From Pediococcus acidilactici DSM 20284 (lineage in GTDB: Bacteria > Bacillota > Bacilli > Lactobacillales > Lactobacillaceae), in NCBI RefSeq assembly GCF_000146325.1, contig NZ_GL397067.1, positions 1,696,860-1,760,859 on the forward strand: a stretch of DNA of 64,000 nucleotides, given 5' to 3'. Position 1 is the first letter of the stretch; each line of letters starts with the position of its first letter. A model generated the notes under the pieces. It searched no databases. It was not told the origin of the DNA and saw nothing but the letters and a program-made list of their open reading frames with translations. The position numbers and the translations under genes are program-made. Shown in pieces: positions 18,033-27,533 of the stretch.

Positions 18033-18662
18033 CTATTGAATAATTGTGCGACTAATTTTTTCTAATTTTAGTTGGTCCGTAAACTCTTCATTTAACAATT
18101 CGGGTAAAACTTTTTCGAGGAAGTATTGCACACTCGGCATGTCCTTATATTTAACAATCGTGGTTAAGCTCTCCTTATAAATGTCAGTATAAACGTCTTC
18201 CGGATTTCCCTTTTGGATTTCACCAAACGATTCGTAAAGCAAGTCAATCTTATCCGCTACCGCTAAAATTTGGCCTTCGATCGTGTCATCCTTGCCCTCT
18301 GACAAACGCCGTTCGTAAGCAGCTTGGAATTCAGCAGGAATTTCATTTTTAATGAAGTTATCCTTCATTGAATCTTCTACATTCGCCAGCATCTTCCGCA
18401 AGTCGGCCGTGGCATACTTAACCGGCGTCTTGATGTCGCCGATAAACCGTTCGTTATAGTCGTGATTAAGGGATTTTTCATAAAGTAAACGCCAATTAAT
18501 TTGGTTTCCTGCATGTTCTTCCACGTCGCCTAAAAATTGAGCGATTTCCGCCACTTTGAAGGAATGTTCCGCGACCGAGTGCTTTTGGTACTTAAAAAAG
18601 CCCGGTGCCCGATAGATCGTTTCTAAATTGCTTAAACTCTTAAAAAATTGATGCATCCCCAT
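18033..18662 (-). CDS. HD-domain phosphohydrolase, YfbR-like
   Basis: This 209-residue cytoplasmic protein belongs to the HD superfamily of metal-dependent phosphohydrolases. It most resembles YfbR-type 5'-deoxynucleotidases and related HD hydrolases. Likely metal ligands are His33 (HSVAEHS), His67-Asp68 (NHDYNERF) and Asp136 (AVADKIDLL), in the H...HD...D order of the family. The ATG at 18662 has GGGGG eight bases upstream. It is a single gene with its own terminator upstream at 18784 and probably the terminator at 17922 downstream. The substrate is not certain; dNMP removal is a family-based guess. Confidence 0.8.
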   Translation of the reverse strand: MGMHQFFKSLSNLETIYRAPGFFKYQKHSVAEHSFKVAEIAQFLGDVEEHAGNQINWRLLYEKSLNHDYNERFIGDIKTPVKYATADLRKMLANVEDSMKDNFIKNEIPAEFQAAYERRLSEGKDDTIEGQILAVADKIDLLYESFGEIQKGNPEDVYTDIYKESLTTIVKYKDMPSVQYFLEKVLPELLNEEFTDQLKLEKISRTIIQ

Positions 18663-18783
18663 AAAAAATTCCCCCTAAATAAATTTAAATTGTTAACATA
18701 CTATCACAAATAAACTGGAATGTGAAAGTTTTCCGCCGAGGAACAAACTTGGCTTAGCACCCCCTTTTAAAACAGCTGGAAAC

Positions 18784-18817
18784 TAAAAAAGATCCGGCCG
18801 TTAGCCGAATCTTTGCT
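18784..18817 (-). terminator. Terminator after the tandem RNA motif
   Basis: On the minus strand AAAGAT-TCGGC pairs with GCCGG-ATCTTT, followed by TTTTTT. It closes whatever transcript carries the tandem motif at 18848-19047, either the pgm 3' UTR or an independent small RNA. Confidence 0.85.
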
Positions 18818-18847
18818 TATTGAGTTATCAAATTGATGGATAAGTTT

Positions 18848-19047
18848 AAACGTGCTCCGGTACCTAGCTTTCTCCGGTTAACCAAATTTTAGGTTCGATC
18901 GCTCAAACCGCGATCAAACCTAACATCTAGTTAAACTTGCGCTTCACTGCTATATAGCCGAAACGTGCTCCGGTACCCAGTTTTCTCCGGTTAACCAAAT
19001 ATCGGGACCAATCGCTCAAACCGCGATTAGTCCCGATATTCAGTTAA
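18848..19047 (-). ncRNA. Unassigned tandem structured RNA (two 87-nt units)
   Basis: Two copies of exactly 87 bases (18848-18934 and 18961-19047) are nearly identical except in paired segments. In copy 1, 18889-18895 pairs with 18917-18923 and GATCG (18897) with CGATC (18911). In copy 2, ten bases at 18999-19008 pair with 19030-19039, and AATCG (19010) with CGATT (19024). The stem sequences differ but pairing is kept, which is covariation. An outer TTAAC/GTTAA pair closes each unit. Loop CGCTCAAACCGCG and flank CTCCGGTACC are conserved. The terminator at 18784 suggests minus-strand transcription. I cannot match it to a known riboswitch or sRNA family. Confidence 0.65.
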
Positions 19048-19078
19048 TCCTCAAAATCTACCCGGGTCCCTGCGCACT

Positions 19079-20803
19079 CTAGTTTATCAACCCATCAATT
19101 GCCTTTTCATAGTTTTCGATCTTCTTCAAGGTTGCTTCTTCACTTTCGCCTACCGCTCCGATATAGAACTTAATCTTTGGTTCCGTTCCGGATGGGCGGA
19201 TCGCAATCCATGAGCCATCTGCCAACTTAAACTTCAAAACGTCCGCCTTTGGCAATTCGATTGGCGAAGTTTCGCCATTATCTGCGTACTTAGTTTGACT
19301 TAAGAAGTCTTGGGTTTCAACCACCGCAACGTCGTCAAAATGGTCTGGGCGTTCTTCACGAACCTTTTCCATGATTGCTGCCATCTTCGCTTTACCATCC
19401 ACACCAGGGAAATCTTTTGAAATGGTTTTTTCTTCATGGTAGCCATACGTTGTGAAGAGGTTTTGCACCCCATCATAAAGGGTTTGACCCTTACTCCGGT
19501 AATAAGCGGCAATTTCCGCCAATAGTACAATCCCTTGAATGGCATCCTTATCCCGAACAAATGGCCGAACAAGGTAGCCGTAACTTTCTTCAAAGCCAAA
19601 CATAAAGGTGTGTTCGTTGGTTTCTTCATAATGTTTGATTTGATCGGCAATGTACTTGAATCCGGTCAAAACGTCAATCATTTCTACGCCGTGAGCTTCC
19701 GCAATCCGGGTTGCTAATTCACTAGAAACGATTGATTTTACGGCTGCAGCGTTCTTTGGTAAGTCTCCAGCTTCATCGTGGGCGGTTAAAATGTACTCTA
19801 ACATTACCGCCGCAATTTGGTTTCCGGTCAATAACTTGTAATCGCCATTTGGTAAACGAACGGCCGCACCTAGCCGATCCGCGTCAGGGTCCGTCGCAAT
19901 CAAGAGGTCTGCTTGCTGCTTTTTACCTAACTCAATCGCCAAATCAAAAGTTTGGGCAAATTCCGGATTGGGGAATGGTGTTGTGCCAAACTCAGGATCC
20001 GCAATGGCTTGCTTTGGTACCATCGTGTAATCTTTGAAACCGGCATTTTCAAGGGCACGGCCGCCGACTACCTTTCCGGTTCCGTGAAGTGGCGAATAGA
20101 TCAACTTCATATCTGCGCCATATTTTTTAATAAGGTCGTGGTTGATGGAAACCGTCTTTACTTGTGCAAGATATTTCTGGTCAATATCTTCGCCGATCAA
20201 GGTCATTAAGCCCTTTTCACGGAGTTGGCCTTGCGTCAAAGCTTTTACGCCAAAAATATCGGTGACCTTCCGAATGTATTCAGTAATCCGGTCCGATTCC
20301 ATTGGTGGCATTTGTCCGCCATCCGGACCGTAAATTTTATACCCGTTATATTGTTTAGGGTTGTGGCTAGCCGTAATCATAATACCAGCGTAGGTATCGA
20401 GTTCACGAACCGTAAAAGAAAGTTCGGGAGTAGGCCGCATACTATCAAACACGAACGTTGGAATGTTGTGGTTGCCTAAAACACCCGCAGCTTCTAAAGC
20501 AAATTCTTGCGAATGGTAACGGGAGTCAAAACTAATTGCTACTCCCCGTTGCTTGTCTTCGGGAGTTAGCGTGTCCATGAAGTTAGCTAAACCTTCCGTT
20601 GCCTGACGAACCGTGTAAATGTTCATCCGGTTGATTCCCGGACCCATTACCCCCCGCATTCCTGCAGTTCCAAATTCCATCGGTGCATAAAAAGCTTCTT
20701 TTAGCGCTTGTGGATCCTTTGCTAATTCTTTTAATTCTTGCTTTAAGTTAAAATCTAAATCGGCAAAATCTTGCCATTCTTTAACTGAATCTTCCCAGTT
20801 CAT
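19079..20803 (-). CDS. pgm: Phosphoglucomutase/phosphomannomutase
   Basis: This 574-residue enzyme interconverts glucose-1-phosphate and glucose-6-phosphate, linking glycolysis with UDP-glucose and cell-wall sugar synthesis. It has the alpha-D-phosphohexomutase domains in order, with active-site phosphoserine Ser146 in TASHNPKQYNG, the Mg2+ loop DPDADRLG, the sugar-binding FGFEESYGY and the phosphate-binding RPSGTEPKIKFY. The length suits the PgcA-type family. The ATG at 20803 has GAGGAGG upstream. It lies between trxB and the tandem RNA motif; galU, which uses its product, is 1.4 kb upstream on the same strand. Confidence 0.95.
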   Translation of the reverse strand: MNWEDSVKEWQDFADLDFNLKQELKELAKDPQALKEAFYAPMEFGTAGMRGVMGPGINRMNIYTVRQATEGLANFMDTLTPEDKQRGVAISFDSRYHSQEFALEAAGVLGNHNIPTFVFDSMRPTPELSFTVRELDTYAGIMITASHNPKQYNGYKIYGPDGGQMPPMESDRITEYIRKVTDIFGVKALTQGQLREKGLMTLIGEDIDQKYLAQVKTVSINHDLIKKYGADMKLIYSPLHGTGKVVGGRALENAGFKDYTMVPKQAIADPEFGTTPFPNPEFAQTFDLAIELGKKQQADLLIATDPDADRLGAAVRLPNGDYKLLTGNQIAAVMLEYILTAHDEAGDLPKNAAAVKSIVSSELATRIAEAHGVEMIDVLTGFKYIADQIKHYEETNEHTFMFGFEESYGYLVRPFVRDKDAIQGIVLLAEIAAYYRSKGQTLYDGVQNLFTTYGYHEEKTISKDFPGVDGKAKMAAIMEKVREERPDHFDDVAVVETQDFLSQTKYADNGETSPIELPKADVLKFKLADGSWIAIRPSGTEPKIKFYIGAVGESEEATLKKIENYEKAIDGLIN

Positions 20804-20967
20804 TAAAAAATTCCTCCTCGGTGTGAGTAACTTAATTTTTATTATACAATACGATTAGTCACTCAGAAAGCGTTTTACCCAAAAATCACACTCTGCCATT
20901 ACCTATAATTATAAAGTACAGCTAATCCATAAAAAAGTTTTTAATTATTAAACCACTCCAGTTCACC

Positions 20968-21013
20968 AAAAAAGCCTCCAGAAACCAAGGTCTTCCCTGG
21001 CTTCTGGAGGCTT
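20968..21013 (-). terminator. Terminator of trxB
   Basis: On the minus strand AGCCTCCAGAAGCCAGG pairs with CTTGGTTTCTGGAGGCT, followed by TTTTTT. It separates trxB from pgm. Confidence 0.92.
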
Positions 21014-21048
21014 CATAATTTTCTTAAATGGTTAATGACTTCACACTT

Positions 21049-21972
21049 TTAGGATAACGATTGAATGTACTCGTAAGCTTGTTGTCCCGCCGTGCCGCCT
21101 TCTCCAACTGCCGTAGCAACCTGGCGAAGGTTTTTCTTCCGTACGTCACCGACTGCAAAAATTCCCGGAACCTTGGTGTGCATTAGGTTATCGGTTGGAA
21201 TCCAGCCGTTTTCATCTAAAATGCCCAAGTCCTTAAACGGAGCGGTCATTGGCTTTACCCCAACGTAGATAAATACTCCCGCAGCTTCAATAAAAGAATC
21301 TTCGCCAGTTTGGTTATTTTTAACCTTTACGCCGGTAACTTTATCATCGCCCACAATCTCGGTTACGTTGCTGTTCCAAATAAATTCCATCTTGGGGTTA
21401 GCAAACGCCCGGTCTTGGCTGATTTTTTGTGCCCGAAGTTGGTCCCGCCGGTGAATAACAGTAACTTTCGATGCCAATTGAGTCAGGTAAATACCTTCTT
21501 CAATCGCTGAGTCACCACCGCCGACCACGATTAAGTGCATTCCCTTAAAGAAAGCACCATCACATACCGCACAGTAGGAAACTCCCCGGCCACTAAAGTC
21601 TTCTTCACCAGGCACGCCCAGCTTCTTGTATTCTGAGCCGGTCCCAATGATGATGGCCTTGCCGATAAATTCTTCACCCATATCGGTCTTCACTAACTTA
21701 GTGGTTCCATCGTCACGAATTGATTCGACGCTTCCGTAAGCGTACTCTGCGCCAAACTGAGTGGAGCTTTCATACATTTCTTTTGCTAAATCTGGTCCCA
21801 GGATGGACTTAAATCCCGGATAATTTTCGATGGCTGCCGTATTATTCATCTGACCGCCATAAATTCCGCGATCAAGCATCAGCACCGACAAATTAGCACG
21901 CGATGCATACAAAGCCGCAGTCATTCCAGCCGGCCCCGCACCGATTACTATCACATCATATTGCTTTGCCAT
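21049..21972 (-). CDS. trxB: Thioredoxin reductase
   Basis: This 307-residue flavoprotein transfers electrons from NADPH to thioredoxin. It has the N-terminal FAD-binding motif VIGAGPAGMTAALYASRA, the redox-active Cys134-Cys137 pair (YCAVCDG), the NADPH-binding VVGGGDSAIEEG, and the C-terminal FAD motif GIFAVGDV. Length is normal. The ATG at 21972 has GGAGG upstream. It is bounded by a terminator on the 3' side and by the galU terminator upstream, so it is monocistronic. It is the main thiol-redox enzyme visible here. Confidence 0.96.
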   Translation of the reverse strand: MAKQYDVIVIGAGPAGMTAALYASRANLSVLMLDRGIYGGQMNNTAAIENYPGFKSILGPDLAKEMYESSTQFGAEYAYGSVESIRDDGTTKLVKTDMGEEFIGKAIIIGTGSEYKKLGVPGEEDFSGRGVSYCAVCDGAFFKGMHLIVVGGGDSAIEEGIYLTQLASKVTVIHRRDQLRAQKISQDRAFANPKMEFIWNSNVTEIVGDDKVTGVKVKNNQTGEDSFIEAAGVFIYVGVKPMTAPFKDLGILDENGWIPTDNLMHTKVPGIFAVGDVRKKNLRQVATAVGEGGTAGQQAYEYIQSLS

Positions 21973-22109
21973 AATAATCCTCCATATCTGATAATGAATC
22001 CACTATACACTTACTTTTAATAACTGTCCATGATTCTGTATTATAATCACTAATTTAAAAATTGCATTTTTAATGCTTAGCAAGTTACCAAGTAACTTAG
22101 AAAATAAAT

Positions 22110-22146
22110 AAGGGAGCCCGGGACCAAAAGTCCGAGTCTCCCTTAA
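22110..22146 (-). terminator. Terminator of galU
   Basis: On the minus strand AAGGGAG pairs with CTCCCTT, with inner GGAC-tttt-GGTCC, followed by ATTTATTTTC. It lies 17 bases after the galU stop codon. Confidence 0.8.
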
Positions 22147-22163
22147 ATAGCTATCGTTAATTT

Positions 22164-23039
22164 TTATTTGAGCGTTTTAGCCAATTCCTTGATGTAGGCC
22201 TTAAGTTCATCCTTCGTTTCTGGATGTTTCAAACCATATTCAATGTTGGTCTTTAAGAAACCAAACTTGTTACCCACGTCGTAACGTTCACCGTTAAATA
22301 CTTTCGCAAACACCCGTTGCTTCTTGTTTAACGTATCGATTGCGTCAGTTAATTGGATTTCGTTACCTTCACCAGGTTTTTGATTTTCGAGAATGTTAAA
22401 GATTTCTGGAGTAAGTACGTAACGACCAATGATTGCTAAGTTACTTGGTGCTTCATCAACTGCTGGTTTTTCCACAAACTTAGAAACGTTGTACAAGCCT
22501 TTTTCCACTTCTTCAGATGGATCAATAACCCCGTACTTCGAAACTTCTTCGTGAGGAACCGGTAAAACAGCTAATGTAGAAGCACCAGTATCTTCGAACG
22601 AATCAACCAGTTGCTTAGTTAGGGGAACCTTGTCTTCCATCAAATCGTCACCTAACATAACGACAAATGGTTCGTTACCAACGAATGTCTTCGCAGTTAA
22701 AACCGCGTCCCCTAAACCACGGGGATGACTTTGCCGCTTGAAGTACATGTTCAGACCGGTGGTTTCTTCAACCATCTTTAACATTTGCTTCTTGCCCTTT
22801 GCCTTTAAGTTAGCTTCCAATTCAGGAACCGCGTCAAAATGGTCTTCAATTGCCCGCTTACCTTTTCCGGTAATGATCAAAATATCTTCAATTCCAGACT
22901 TCCGTGCTTCTTCGACGATATATTGAATCGTAGGCTTGTCCACGATTGGTAACATTTCCTTAGGCGAAGCCTTAGTTACTGGTAAGAATCGGGTTCCTAA
23001 TCCCGCTGCTGGTATGATTGCTTTACGTACTTTTGTCAT
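22164..23039 (-). CDS. galU: UTP-glucose-1-phosphate uridylyltransferase
   Basis: This 291-residue enzyme makes UDP-glucose from glucose-1-phosphate and UTP for teichoic acid, exopolysaccharide and glycolipid synthesis. The nucleotidyltransferase signature [20 protein letters not shown] is at the N-terminus, followed by [17 protein letters not shown] and FVEKP. Length is typical. It begins 22 bases after the gpsA stop codon, so gpsA-galU are cotranscribed, probably with the upstream hprK-lgt group. Confidence 0.96.
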   Translation of the reverse strand: MTKVRKAIIPAAGLGTRFLPVTKASPKEMLPIVDKPTIQYIVEEARKSGIEDILIITGKGKRAIEDHFDAVPELEANLKAKGKKQMLKMVEETTGLNMYFKRQSHPRGLGDAVLTAKTFVGNEPFVVMLGDDLMEDKVPLTKQLVDSFEDTGASTLAVLPVPHEEVSKYGVIDPSEEVEKGLYNVSKFVEKPAVDEAPSNLAIIGRYVLTPEIFNILENQKPGEGNEIQLTDAIDTLNKKQRVFAKVFNGERYDVGNKFGFLKTNIEYGLKHPETKDELKAYIKELAKTLK

Positions 23040-23061
23040 AAAAACTCAAACCTCCAAATAT

Positions 23062-24078
23062 TTACTCTAATTCTGATTTTCCATCCCGGTGCATAAGGTC
23101 ATCAATGACTTCTTTAACACCTTTATCATTATACAACACATCGTAGATGGCTTCAGTAATTGGCATCTCGATATGTTTTTGTTGGGCTAATTCGTAAGCT
23201 GCCTTGGTAGAAGGAATCCCTTCGATGACCATCCCCATCGTATCGATAACTTCTTGCAGCTGCATCCCTTGGCCAAGTTCGTTACCAGCCCGCCAGTTTC
23301 GAGAATGAACACTAGTGGCCGTAACAATTAAATCACCAACCCCGGATAAACCAATAAAGGTCAGTGGTTTGGCGCCAAAGGCAACTCCTAAACGAGATAT
23401 TTCAGCTAATCCCCGGGTAATGAGGGCTGCTTTAGCATCGTCCCCGTATCCCAGGCCGTGTAAAGCACCGGCGCCAATCGCAATGACGTTCTTCAACGCC
23501 GCTCCCATCTCTACGCCGATGATGTCGTCATTGGTGTAAACGCGGAAATAGTGGTTCATAAATAATTTTTGGACCATTTCAGCACTTGCTAAATCCGTGC
23601 TTGCCGCCGTTACCAACGTCAAGTCTTGTTTAGCAACTTCTTCAGCATGACTTGGGCCAGACAAGACTACGATAGCCTTTCGGTACTGGCTTGGAATTTC
23701 TTCTTCCAATACTTCAGAAAGGCGTTTGTGCGTTCCTAACTCAAGTCCCTTACTTGCATGAATAATCACTGGTTGTTGCTTTGTTTTTTCTAAAACGGCA
23801 ACCATTTGTTGAGCAACTAAGCGCATTACCTTAGTAGGAACAACGAATAACACCGCATCAACGTCTTTCAACGCAAATTCTAGATCCGTCGTTGCTACTA
23901 AACGTTCATCATATTTGAAACCTGGCACGTAATGCTCGTTAGTGTGTTGGTCGTTAAGCTCTTGAGCTTGCGCCTCCATGTTTGTCCAAGCAACTACATC
24001 ATTGCCATTTTGAACCAACATGTTTGCTAAAATACTGCCCCATGAACCGGCTCCTAACACTGCAACTTTTTTTGCCAT
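23062..24078 (-). CDS. gpsA: Glycerol-3-phosphate dehydrogenase [NAD(P)+]
   Basis: This 338-residue enzyme reduces dihydroxyacetone phosphate to sn-glycerol-3-phosphate, the backbone precursor for phospholipids and lipoteichoic acid. The N-terminal Rossmann motif is [15 protein letters not shown]. Further family motifs include [30 protein letters not shown] and the C-terminal [14 protein letters not shown]. The ATG at 24078 has AGGGG upstream. It is in the order hprK-lgt-gpsA-galU, common in lactobacilli. Confidence 0.96.
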   Translation of the reverse strand: MAKKVAVLGAGSWGSILANMLVQNGNDVVAWTNMEAQAQELNDQHTNEHYVPGFKYDERLVATTDLEFALKDVDAVLFVVPTKVMRLVAQQMVAVLEKTKQQPVIIHASKGLELGTHKRLSEVLEEEIPSQYRKAIVVLSGPSHAEEVAKQDLTLVTAASTDLASAEMVQKLFMNHYFRVYTNDDIIGVEMGAALKNVIAIGAGALHGLGYGDDAKAALITRGLAEISRLGVAFGAKPLTFIGLSGVGDLIVTATSVHSRNWRAGNELGQGMQLQEVIDTMGMVIEGIPSTKAAYELAQQKHIEMPITEAIYDVLYNDKGVKEVIDDLMHRDGKSELE

Positions 24079-24154
24079 TATTAATCCCCTTACAATCTAT
24101 AAAATATAATTATTTAAAAATATGTACCCTCTCATTATCATATATAAAGGTACT

Positions 24155-25000
24155 TTACTCAAGGTCTTTTGGTGCGAACTGGTTTCCATCCAGGTAGTCG
24201 GGAACCGGATTTTGGACCCGTGTCCGGCGCCAAATCAACAGGCCAATCGCGCCCATAAATAACACTACCGACAACCATTGGGAGACCCGAATCCCCAATA
24301 ACATAAGGCTATCCGTTCGCATTCCTTCCACGAAGAACCGGCCGAAAGAATACCAAATCACGTAGCTCAAAAAGATTTCACCTTGTTTAAAAAGTTTCGG
24401 TACGTGACGTAAACTCATTAACACAATAAAGCCTAAAATGTCCCATACGGATTCATACAGGAAGGTTGGTTGACGAAATGCACCGTTGATCCACATCTGC
24501 TGAATAATAAAATGCGGCAGGTGTAAACTTTGCAGAAAAGCTAGGCTGGTCACCCGCCCAAAGGCTTCCTGATTCATAAAGTTACCCCACCGGCCAATTC
24601 CTTGAGCCATGATCAGCACCGGAGCAATGATATCCAACATCAACCAAACCGGAATCCAGTAGTATCGACAAAATAGGTAAACTACGATTCCTGCACCAAT
24701 CAACGCACCGTAAATCGCAATTCCACCGTCCCAAACCCGAATGATTTCGGAAAGGTGGTTTTGGTAGTAACCCCATTCAAAAATCACGTAGTAGGCGCGA
24801 GCACTAATAATGGCCACCGGCAGCGACCATAAAATCAAATCATAGATGCGATCGGGATCCACGCGCCGGCGTCGCGCTTCCCGAACCGCTAGAATGGTTG
24901 CCAGGACCACGGCAGAGGCAATGATAATTCCATACCAGTGCACCTGGAGGCTCCCCCACGAAAATGCAATCGGATTTAAAGCTCCGACACTAAAATTCAC
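24155..25000 (-). CDS. lgt: Prolipoprotein diacylglyceryl transferase
   Basis: Lgt is the membrane enzyme that attaches diacylglycerol to the lipobox Cys of prolipoproteins, such as PstS and the Ser-rich lipoprotein in this window. The ~281-residue protein has about seven membrane segments and the family motifs [21 protein letters not shown] and the signature [14 protein letters not shown] prefer the GTG at 25000, nine bases after AGGA; a GTG at 25009 is too close to it. It follows hprK by a few bases, so the two are coupled. Confidence 0.95.
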   Translation of the reverse strand: MNFSVGALNPIAFSWGSLQVHWYGIIIASAVVLATILAVREARRRRVDPDRIYDLILWSLPVAIISARAYYVIFEWGYYQNHLSEIIRVWDGGIAIYGALIGAGIVVYLFCRYYWIPVWLMLDIIAPVLIMAQGIGRWGNFMNQEAFGRVTSLAFLQSLHLPHFIIQQMWINGAFRQPTFLYESVWDILGFIVLMSLRHVPKLFKQGEIFLSYVIWYSFGRFFVEGMRTDSLMLLGIRVSQWLSVVLFMGAIGLLIWRRTRVQNPVPDYLDGNQFAPKDLE

Positions 25001-25012
25001 TAAATCCACTTC

Positions 25013-25951
25013 CTATGCTTGTGAGTTATCTTTAATCAACGCGTTAAGGTTTTGGTCAAAAACCTTTGTAGCGTCGTAACCCATATTTTTAGCCCTAAAG
25101 TTCATTGCGGCGGCTTCGATGATGTCCCCGAGGTTCCGTCCAACACGAACCGGAATTGTAATTTTGGGGATGTCTAAATCAAAGAAATGCCGGGTTTGTT
25201 CACCATTACCGAGCCGATCAAAATGGGTTTCCTTATCCCAATTTTGTAAGTGGACGATTAGGTTAATATCGGTACTGTTCTTAACCGAACTAGCCCCGAA
25301 TAAATTCATCACGTCGATAATTCCGACTCCCCGGATCTCTAACAAATGCCGGAGAATTTGGGGAGCTTCCCCAATTAAGGTCTGTTCATCTTGTTGGTAA
25401 ATATCGACTCGGTCATCCGCAATCAGCCGGTGCCCGCGTTTAATAAGGTCTAGAGCAGTTTCACTCTTCCCGATTCCGGAATCACCGGTGATCAGTACCC
25501 CTAGTCCGTAAATTTCCACAAGTTCCCCGTGAACCGAATCCCGTTCAGCTAAACGGTCTTCTAGGTAGTTAGTCATGTTACTTAATAACCGGGAAGTCGG
25601 GAGGGTCGACGTTAAAATCGGCACTCCGTTATCCTTTGCCGCCTTAATTAACTCCTTAGGCACCGGAAGTCCACGTGAAATTACGAAGGCGGGCGTTTGC
25701 TTATCTGCCATTTGACTGTAGACAACCGTGCGATCCGCGCTCGTCATGCTATCCTTTGCGTACGAAATTTCGGTTTGACCAAACAACTGAATTCGCTCGC
25801 GGGGGTAAAATTTAAAGTAATTGGTTAATTCTAATCCCGGCCGGGAAATGTCACTAACCGTAACCTGCTTTTTATCTAACAGGTCTTCCCCATAAAATAC
25901 GTCGAGCCTAATTTTTTTAACTAATTCTGTAATTGAAACACTATCGGCCAT
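25013..25951 (-). CDS. hprK: HPr kinase/phosphorylase
   Basis: This 312-residue bifunctional enzyme phosphorylates HPr on Ser46 in response to ATP and fructose-1,6-bisphosphate, and removes the phosphate when Pi is high. It controls carbon catabolite repression in Firmicutes. The N-terminal domain is followed by the P-loop ITGDSGIGKSETALDLIKRG and the HPrK signature segment around EIRGVGIIDVMNLFG. The ATG at 25951 has AAAGGAGG upstream. It heads the hprK-lgt-gpsA-galU group, together with the two small membrane protein genes upstream. Confidence 0.97.
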   Translation of the reverse strand: MADSVSITELVKKIRLDVFYGEDLLDKKQVTVSDISRPGLELTNYFKFYPRERIQLFGQTEISYAKDSMTSADRTVVYSQMADKQTPAFVISRGLPVPKELIKAAKDNGVPILTSTLPTSRLLSNMTNYLEDRLAERDSVHGELVEIYGLGVLITGDSGIGKSETALDLIKRGHRLIADDRVDIYQQDEQTLIGEAPQILRHLLEIRGVGIIDVMNLFGASSVKNSTDINLIVHLQNWDKETHFDRLGNGEQTRHFFDLDIPKITIPVRVGRNLGDIIEAAAMNFRAKNMGYDATKVFDQNLNALIKDNSQA

Positions 25952-25966
25952 TACGATGGGCCTCCT

Positions 25967-26326
25967 TTAATAACGATTGGAAAAATGATTCGAAATAATC
26001 ATGTTACAAATCGACAAAATCACCGAGATCAACATCGTCATCCCGAATGACGAAAAATAGAAGTTAGCGGGACCAACCAGCGCCGACGTGAACGTCAGCA
26101 TTAACGCGTTAATCACGATGCTGAAAAATCCTAAGGTCAATAACGTGATTGGTAGCGAAATAATTTGTAAAACTGGTCGCACGCTAGCATTTAAAATCGC
26201 CAAGACGAGGCTCGCCGCTAACGCAATCCAAATGTTAGAAACGTAGAAATTTCCGCTATTTTGGAAAAATCCCGTTAAAGCGACAAATAAAATTCCATTC
26301 ACTAATACTCGTTGCCAAAAGCGCAT
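25967..26326 (-). CDS. Small membrane protein, YvlD/phage holin IV-like
   Basis: This ~119-residue protein is almost entirely hydrophobic, with four predicted membrane segments. It matches the YvlD family (labelled phage holin family 4): NIWIALAASLVLAILN, then NASVRPVLQIISLPITLLTL. I choose the second ATG (26326), which has AGGAG seven bases upstream. In Bacillus, YvlD is encoded with PspC-like proteins in a cell-envelope stress operon; here too it lies directly between a PspC-domain gene and hprK. It is not evidence of a prophage. Confidence 0.75.
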   Translation of the reverse strand: MRFWQRVLVNGILFVALTGFFQNSGNFYVSNIWIALAASLVLAILNASVRPVLQIISLPITLLTLGFFSIVINALMLTFTSALVGPANFYFSSFGMTMLISVILSICNMIISNHFSNRY

Positions 26327-26344
26327 TTGCATTCTCCTAATCTT

Positions 26345-26668
26345 TTATTCATCGACGTCGTGTACTTCGGCGTCCTTAATTTCTTTTCTTTGCCGTGATT
26401 GCTTTTGTCCGGGAGCTTTTCCCGAAAAACCAGTCCAGTTGGCAAATTGCTGAAAGAATCCCGTATTTTGACTTGGCATGTACCAAGCTAAAATAAAATA
26501 TGGAATCAACAACAACCCGTGTGATAGTAAAATTAGTACTAACGCAATGATTCGGGTAAGGGACTTATCCCAGCCAAAATGTTCTGCAATGCCACCGCAT
26601 ACTCCAGCAACAAAACGGTCGTTAGACTTTGTAAACTTTGATTTGGAACCTGATTTCAAACATTTCAC
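26345..26668 (-). CDS. PspC-domain envelope stress protein
   Basis: This 107-residue protein has a PspC domain at residues ~15-70: KSNDRFVAGVCGGIAEHFG is the characteristic cytoplasmic segment, followed by a hydrophobic stretch (LILLSHGLLLIPYFILAWYM) and a basic, charged C-terminal tail. PspC proteins act in the phage-shock response to membrane damage. It precedes the YvlD-like gene by 18 bases. GAGG precedes the ATG at 26668. Without PspA nearby, its exact role is inferred from family only. Confidence 0.85.
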   Translation of the reverse strand: MKCLKSGSKSKFTKSNDRFVAGVCGGIAEHFGWDKSLTRIIALVLILLSHGLLLIPYFILAWYMPSQNTGFFQQFANWTGFSGKAPGQKQSRQRKEIKDAEVHDVDE

Positions 26669-26814
26669 CTCTAAGCTTTTTAATTATCTGTAATTTTACA
26701 GCTTTTCACTTTCGATTAGCAAACTTTATCCCCATAAAAAGTACGGGTATTACCAAAATTTTAAATTAATCCCCTAAAAGGCAGCAAACATTGCGCTATT
26801 TTCCATAATAAAAA

Positions 26815-26853
26815 TAAACGGGTGGAAATTCCTAGCGCAAAATTCCCCCCGTT
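26815..26853 (-). terminator. Terminator of the pst-phoU operon
   Basis: On the minus strand AAACGGGGGGAA pairs with AATTTCCACCCGTTT, followed by ATTTTTATT. It lies a few bases after the phoU stop codon. Confidence 0.85.
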
Positions 26854-26858
26854 TATTT

Positions 26859-27521
26859 TTAATTGTCTCCGGATAACTCCGTAATCTTTCCAGTCTGGTT
26901 GTACATGATCCACTCCACCACGTTAATTACGTGGTCGCCAATCCGTTCCAAATAGCTAGCAACCATTAAATATCCAGTTCCTCCAGTAACCACTTTGGCA
27001 TCGTTTTTCATTTTACTGGCAATGCTTTGTCGAATTTTTTTAAAACTGGTTTCGATTTGGTGGTTGGCATCGATAATTTCTTTTGCAAGCCGGCCGTCAT
27101 CCTTGACGTAAGCGTCAATCGTTGCGTCGAGCATTCCCCGAATCAAATGAGTCATTTCAGCAATTTCTGCTTCAATTATCGCATCCCGCTGGTGCCCCTT
27201 AATTCGGATCGTTTCCTTGGCAATCCCCACCGCGTGGTCACCGATCCGTTCCAGTTCCGAACTCGCCTTTAAAACTACGATCACCTGTCGAAAATCATTA
27301 GCCACTGGTTGTTGCAGCGCCATCAAATTAATTGCCTGATCTTCTAACCGCACTTCGGCAACGTTGACCTTTTCATCATGTTCGATCACGGACTGAGCTA
27401 GCTCACGATCGTGGTCAATAAAAGATTTGGTTGCCTGATAAATTTGTTCCCCCACGTCCAGTCCCATTTCCGTGAACCGTTCTAATAGCCGTTTAAGCTC
27501 TTCCTTAAAAATTCCTTGCAT
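26859..27521 (-). CDS. phoU: Phosphate transport regulator PhoU
   Basis: This 220-residue all-helical protein has two tandem PhoU domains. Metal-binding acidic motifs are visible as SSELERIGDHAVGIA and ASYLERIGDHVINVVE. PhoU links the Pst transporter with the PhoR kinase and limits phosphate uptake. It is the last gene of the pstSCAB1B2-phoU operon, the usual order, 12 bases after pstB2. Confidence 0.95.
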   Translation of the reverse strand: MQGIFKEELKRLLERFTEMGLDVGEQIYQATKSFIDHDRELAQSVIEHDEKVNVAEVRLEDQAINLMALQQPVANDFRQVIVVLKASSELERIGDHAVGIAKETIRIKGHQRDAIIEAEIAEMTHLIRGMLDATIDAYVKDDGRLAKEIIDANHQIETSFKKIRQSIASKMKNDAKVVTGGTGYLMVASYLERIGDHVINVVEWIMYNQTGKITELSGDN

Positions 27522-27533
27522 ACCAATTCCCCC

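Noticed and set aside
25967-26326. Phage holin, suggesting a prophage
   Set aside because: The protein is of the YvlD type, placed between a PspC-domain gene and hprK with no phage genes around; the holin label is only a family name.
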